Shown: one piece after another, positions 54,279 to 54,376 of the stretch
How the letters are laid out: every line of letters starts with the position of its first letter
How positions within the stretch are numbered: the first letter of the stretch is position 1
Source: Marinicella sp.
GTDB lineage: Bacteria > Pseudomonadota > Gammaproteobacteria > Xanthomonadales > Marinicellaceae
DNA: 54,376 nucleotides
Direction: 5' to 3'
Assembly: GCA_028284365.1 (NCBI GenBank)
Contig: JANQRW010000045.1
Location: forward strand, 1 to 54,376
The notes under the pieces: model-generated
The model's database searches: none
The model's input: only the letters and a program-made list of their open reading frames with translations
What the model was told of the DNA's origin: nothing
Translations under genes and position numbers: made by a program

Positions 54279-54376
54279 GGAGAGCTGCTGAGCAGCTCGA
54301 CCCGCCGAGCCGGTTAGGCAGAGTATGAAATCATGGCGGTTTGCCGCAGGCAAGAAGCCTTGATGTAATGCTCGAT
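54279..54376 (+). repeat. Dispersed structured repeat (copy D, cut by the window end)
   Basis: Hairpin GAGCTGC-TGA-GCAGCTC (54282-54298), GACCCGCC and GGTTAGGC, then nested hairpin ATCATGGC ... TTGCC-gca-GGCAA ... GCCTTGAT (54330-54364) and TGTAATG. It aligns base by base with copy C without gaps over this length. Differences are mostly compensatory in paired positions. Confidence 0.85.

Overview
The window looks like a chromosomal stretch of a gammaproteobacterium with about 40% GC. Markers are a yibN-secB-gpsA operon divergent from envC, ubiG followed by a MupP-like phosphatase, groESL behind a sigma32-type promoter, and type II NADH dehydrogenase. Several large exported proteins (CSLREA, FG-GAP, BNR), two of them ending in a D-V-I-F-x-N-x-F-E tail, and a ToxR/CadC-like regulator with TPRs suggest a Marinicella/Wenzhouxiangella-like marine lineage. 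That placement is inference. No rRNA, tRNA, CRISPR array, integrase or transposase was seen.

Layout. 0.15-7.6 kb: rmuC, an SRPBCC/GyrI-like protein, gpsA-secB-rhodanese, divergent envC, a small exported protein and a periplasmic isoaspartyl peptidase. 7.7-13.4 kb: a 1005-residue kinase / M23 peptidase / class III aminotransferase fusion, a SlyD-type isomerase, a DUF1304 protein and an exported metallo-hydrolase. 13.4-20.5 kb: an orphan gene between inverted 30-bp repeats, ubiG-mupP, merC-like, rubredoxin, a YadGH-like ABC exporter, ndh and a membrane-tethered XRE regulator. 20.6-24 kb: groES-groEL and a Cys/Met PLP enzyme. 24-29 kb: a small exported protein whose start reads ACG, a DUF1287 protein, a frameshifted small gene, dodecin, an M2 (ACE-like) dipeptidase lipoprotein and a Tyr/Arg-rich disordered lipoprotein. 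29-38 kb: a DMT transporter, DUF4389, an SDR-aldehyde dehydrogenase pair, a SFPD-repeat protein and acs. 37.7-49.4 kb: a surface-protein block with its regulator and a lipase. 49.4 kb to the end: acyl-CoA dehydrogenase, DUF2207-LemA and a small conserved protein.

The most unusual signal is a family of non-coding intergenic elements at about 1-95, 15805-15957, 25683-25850 (minus, divergent), 34361-34578 and 54279 to the window end. The 15.8, 34.4 and 54.3 kb copies share a 7-bp hairpin with a TGA loop whose paired bases covary. The 34.4 and 54.3 kb copies share a second covarying hairpin, and the 0, 15.8 and 34.4 kb copies share a 3' box. Both window ends lie inside copies, so the window may be a whole contig broken at this repeat. 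All calls were made by reading; no search was run.
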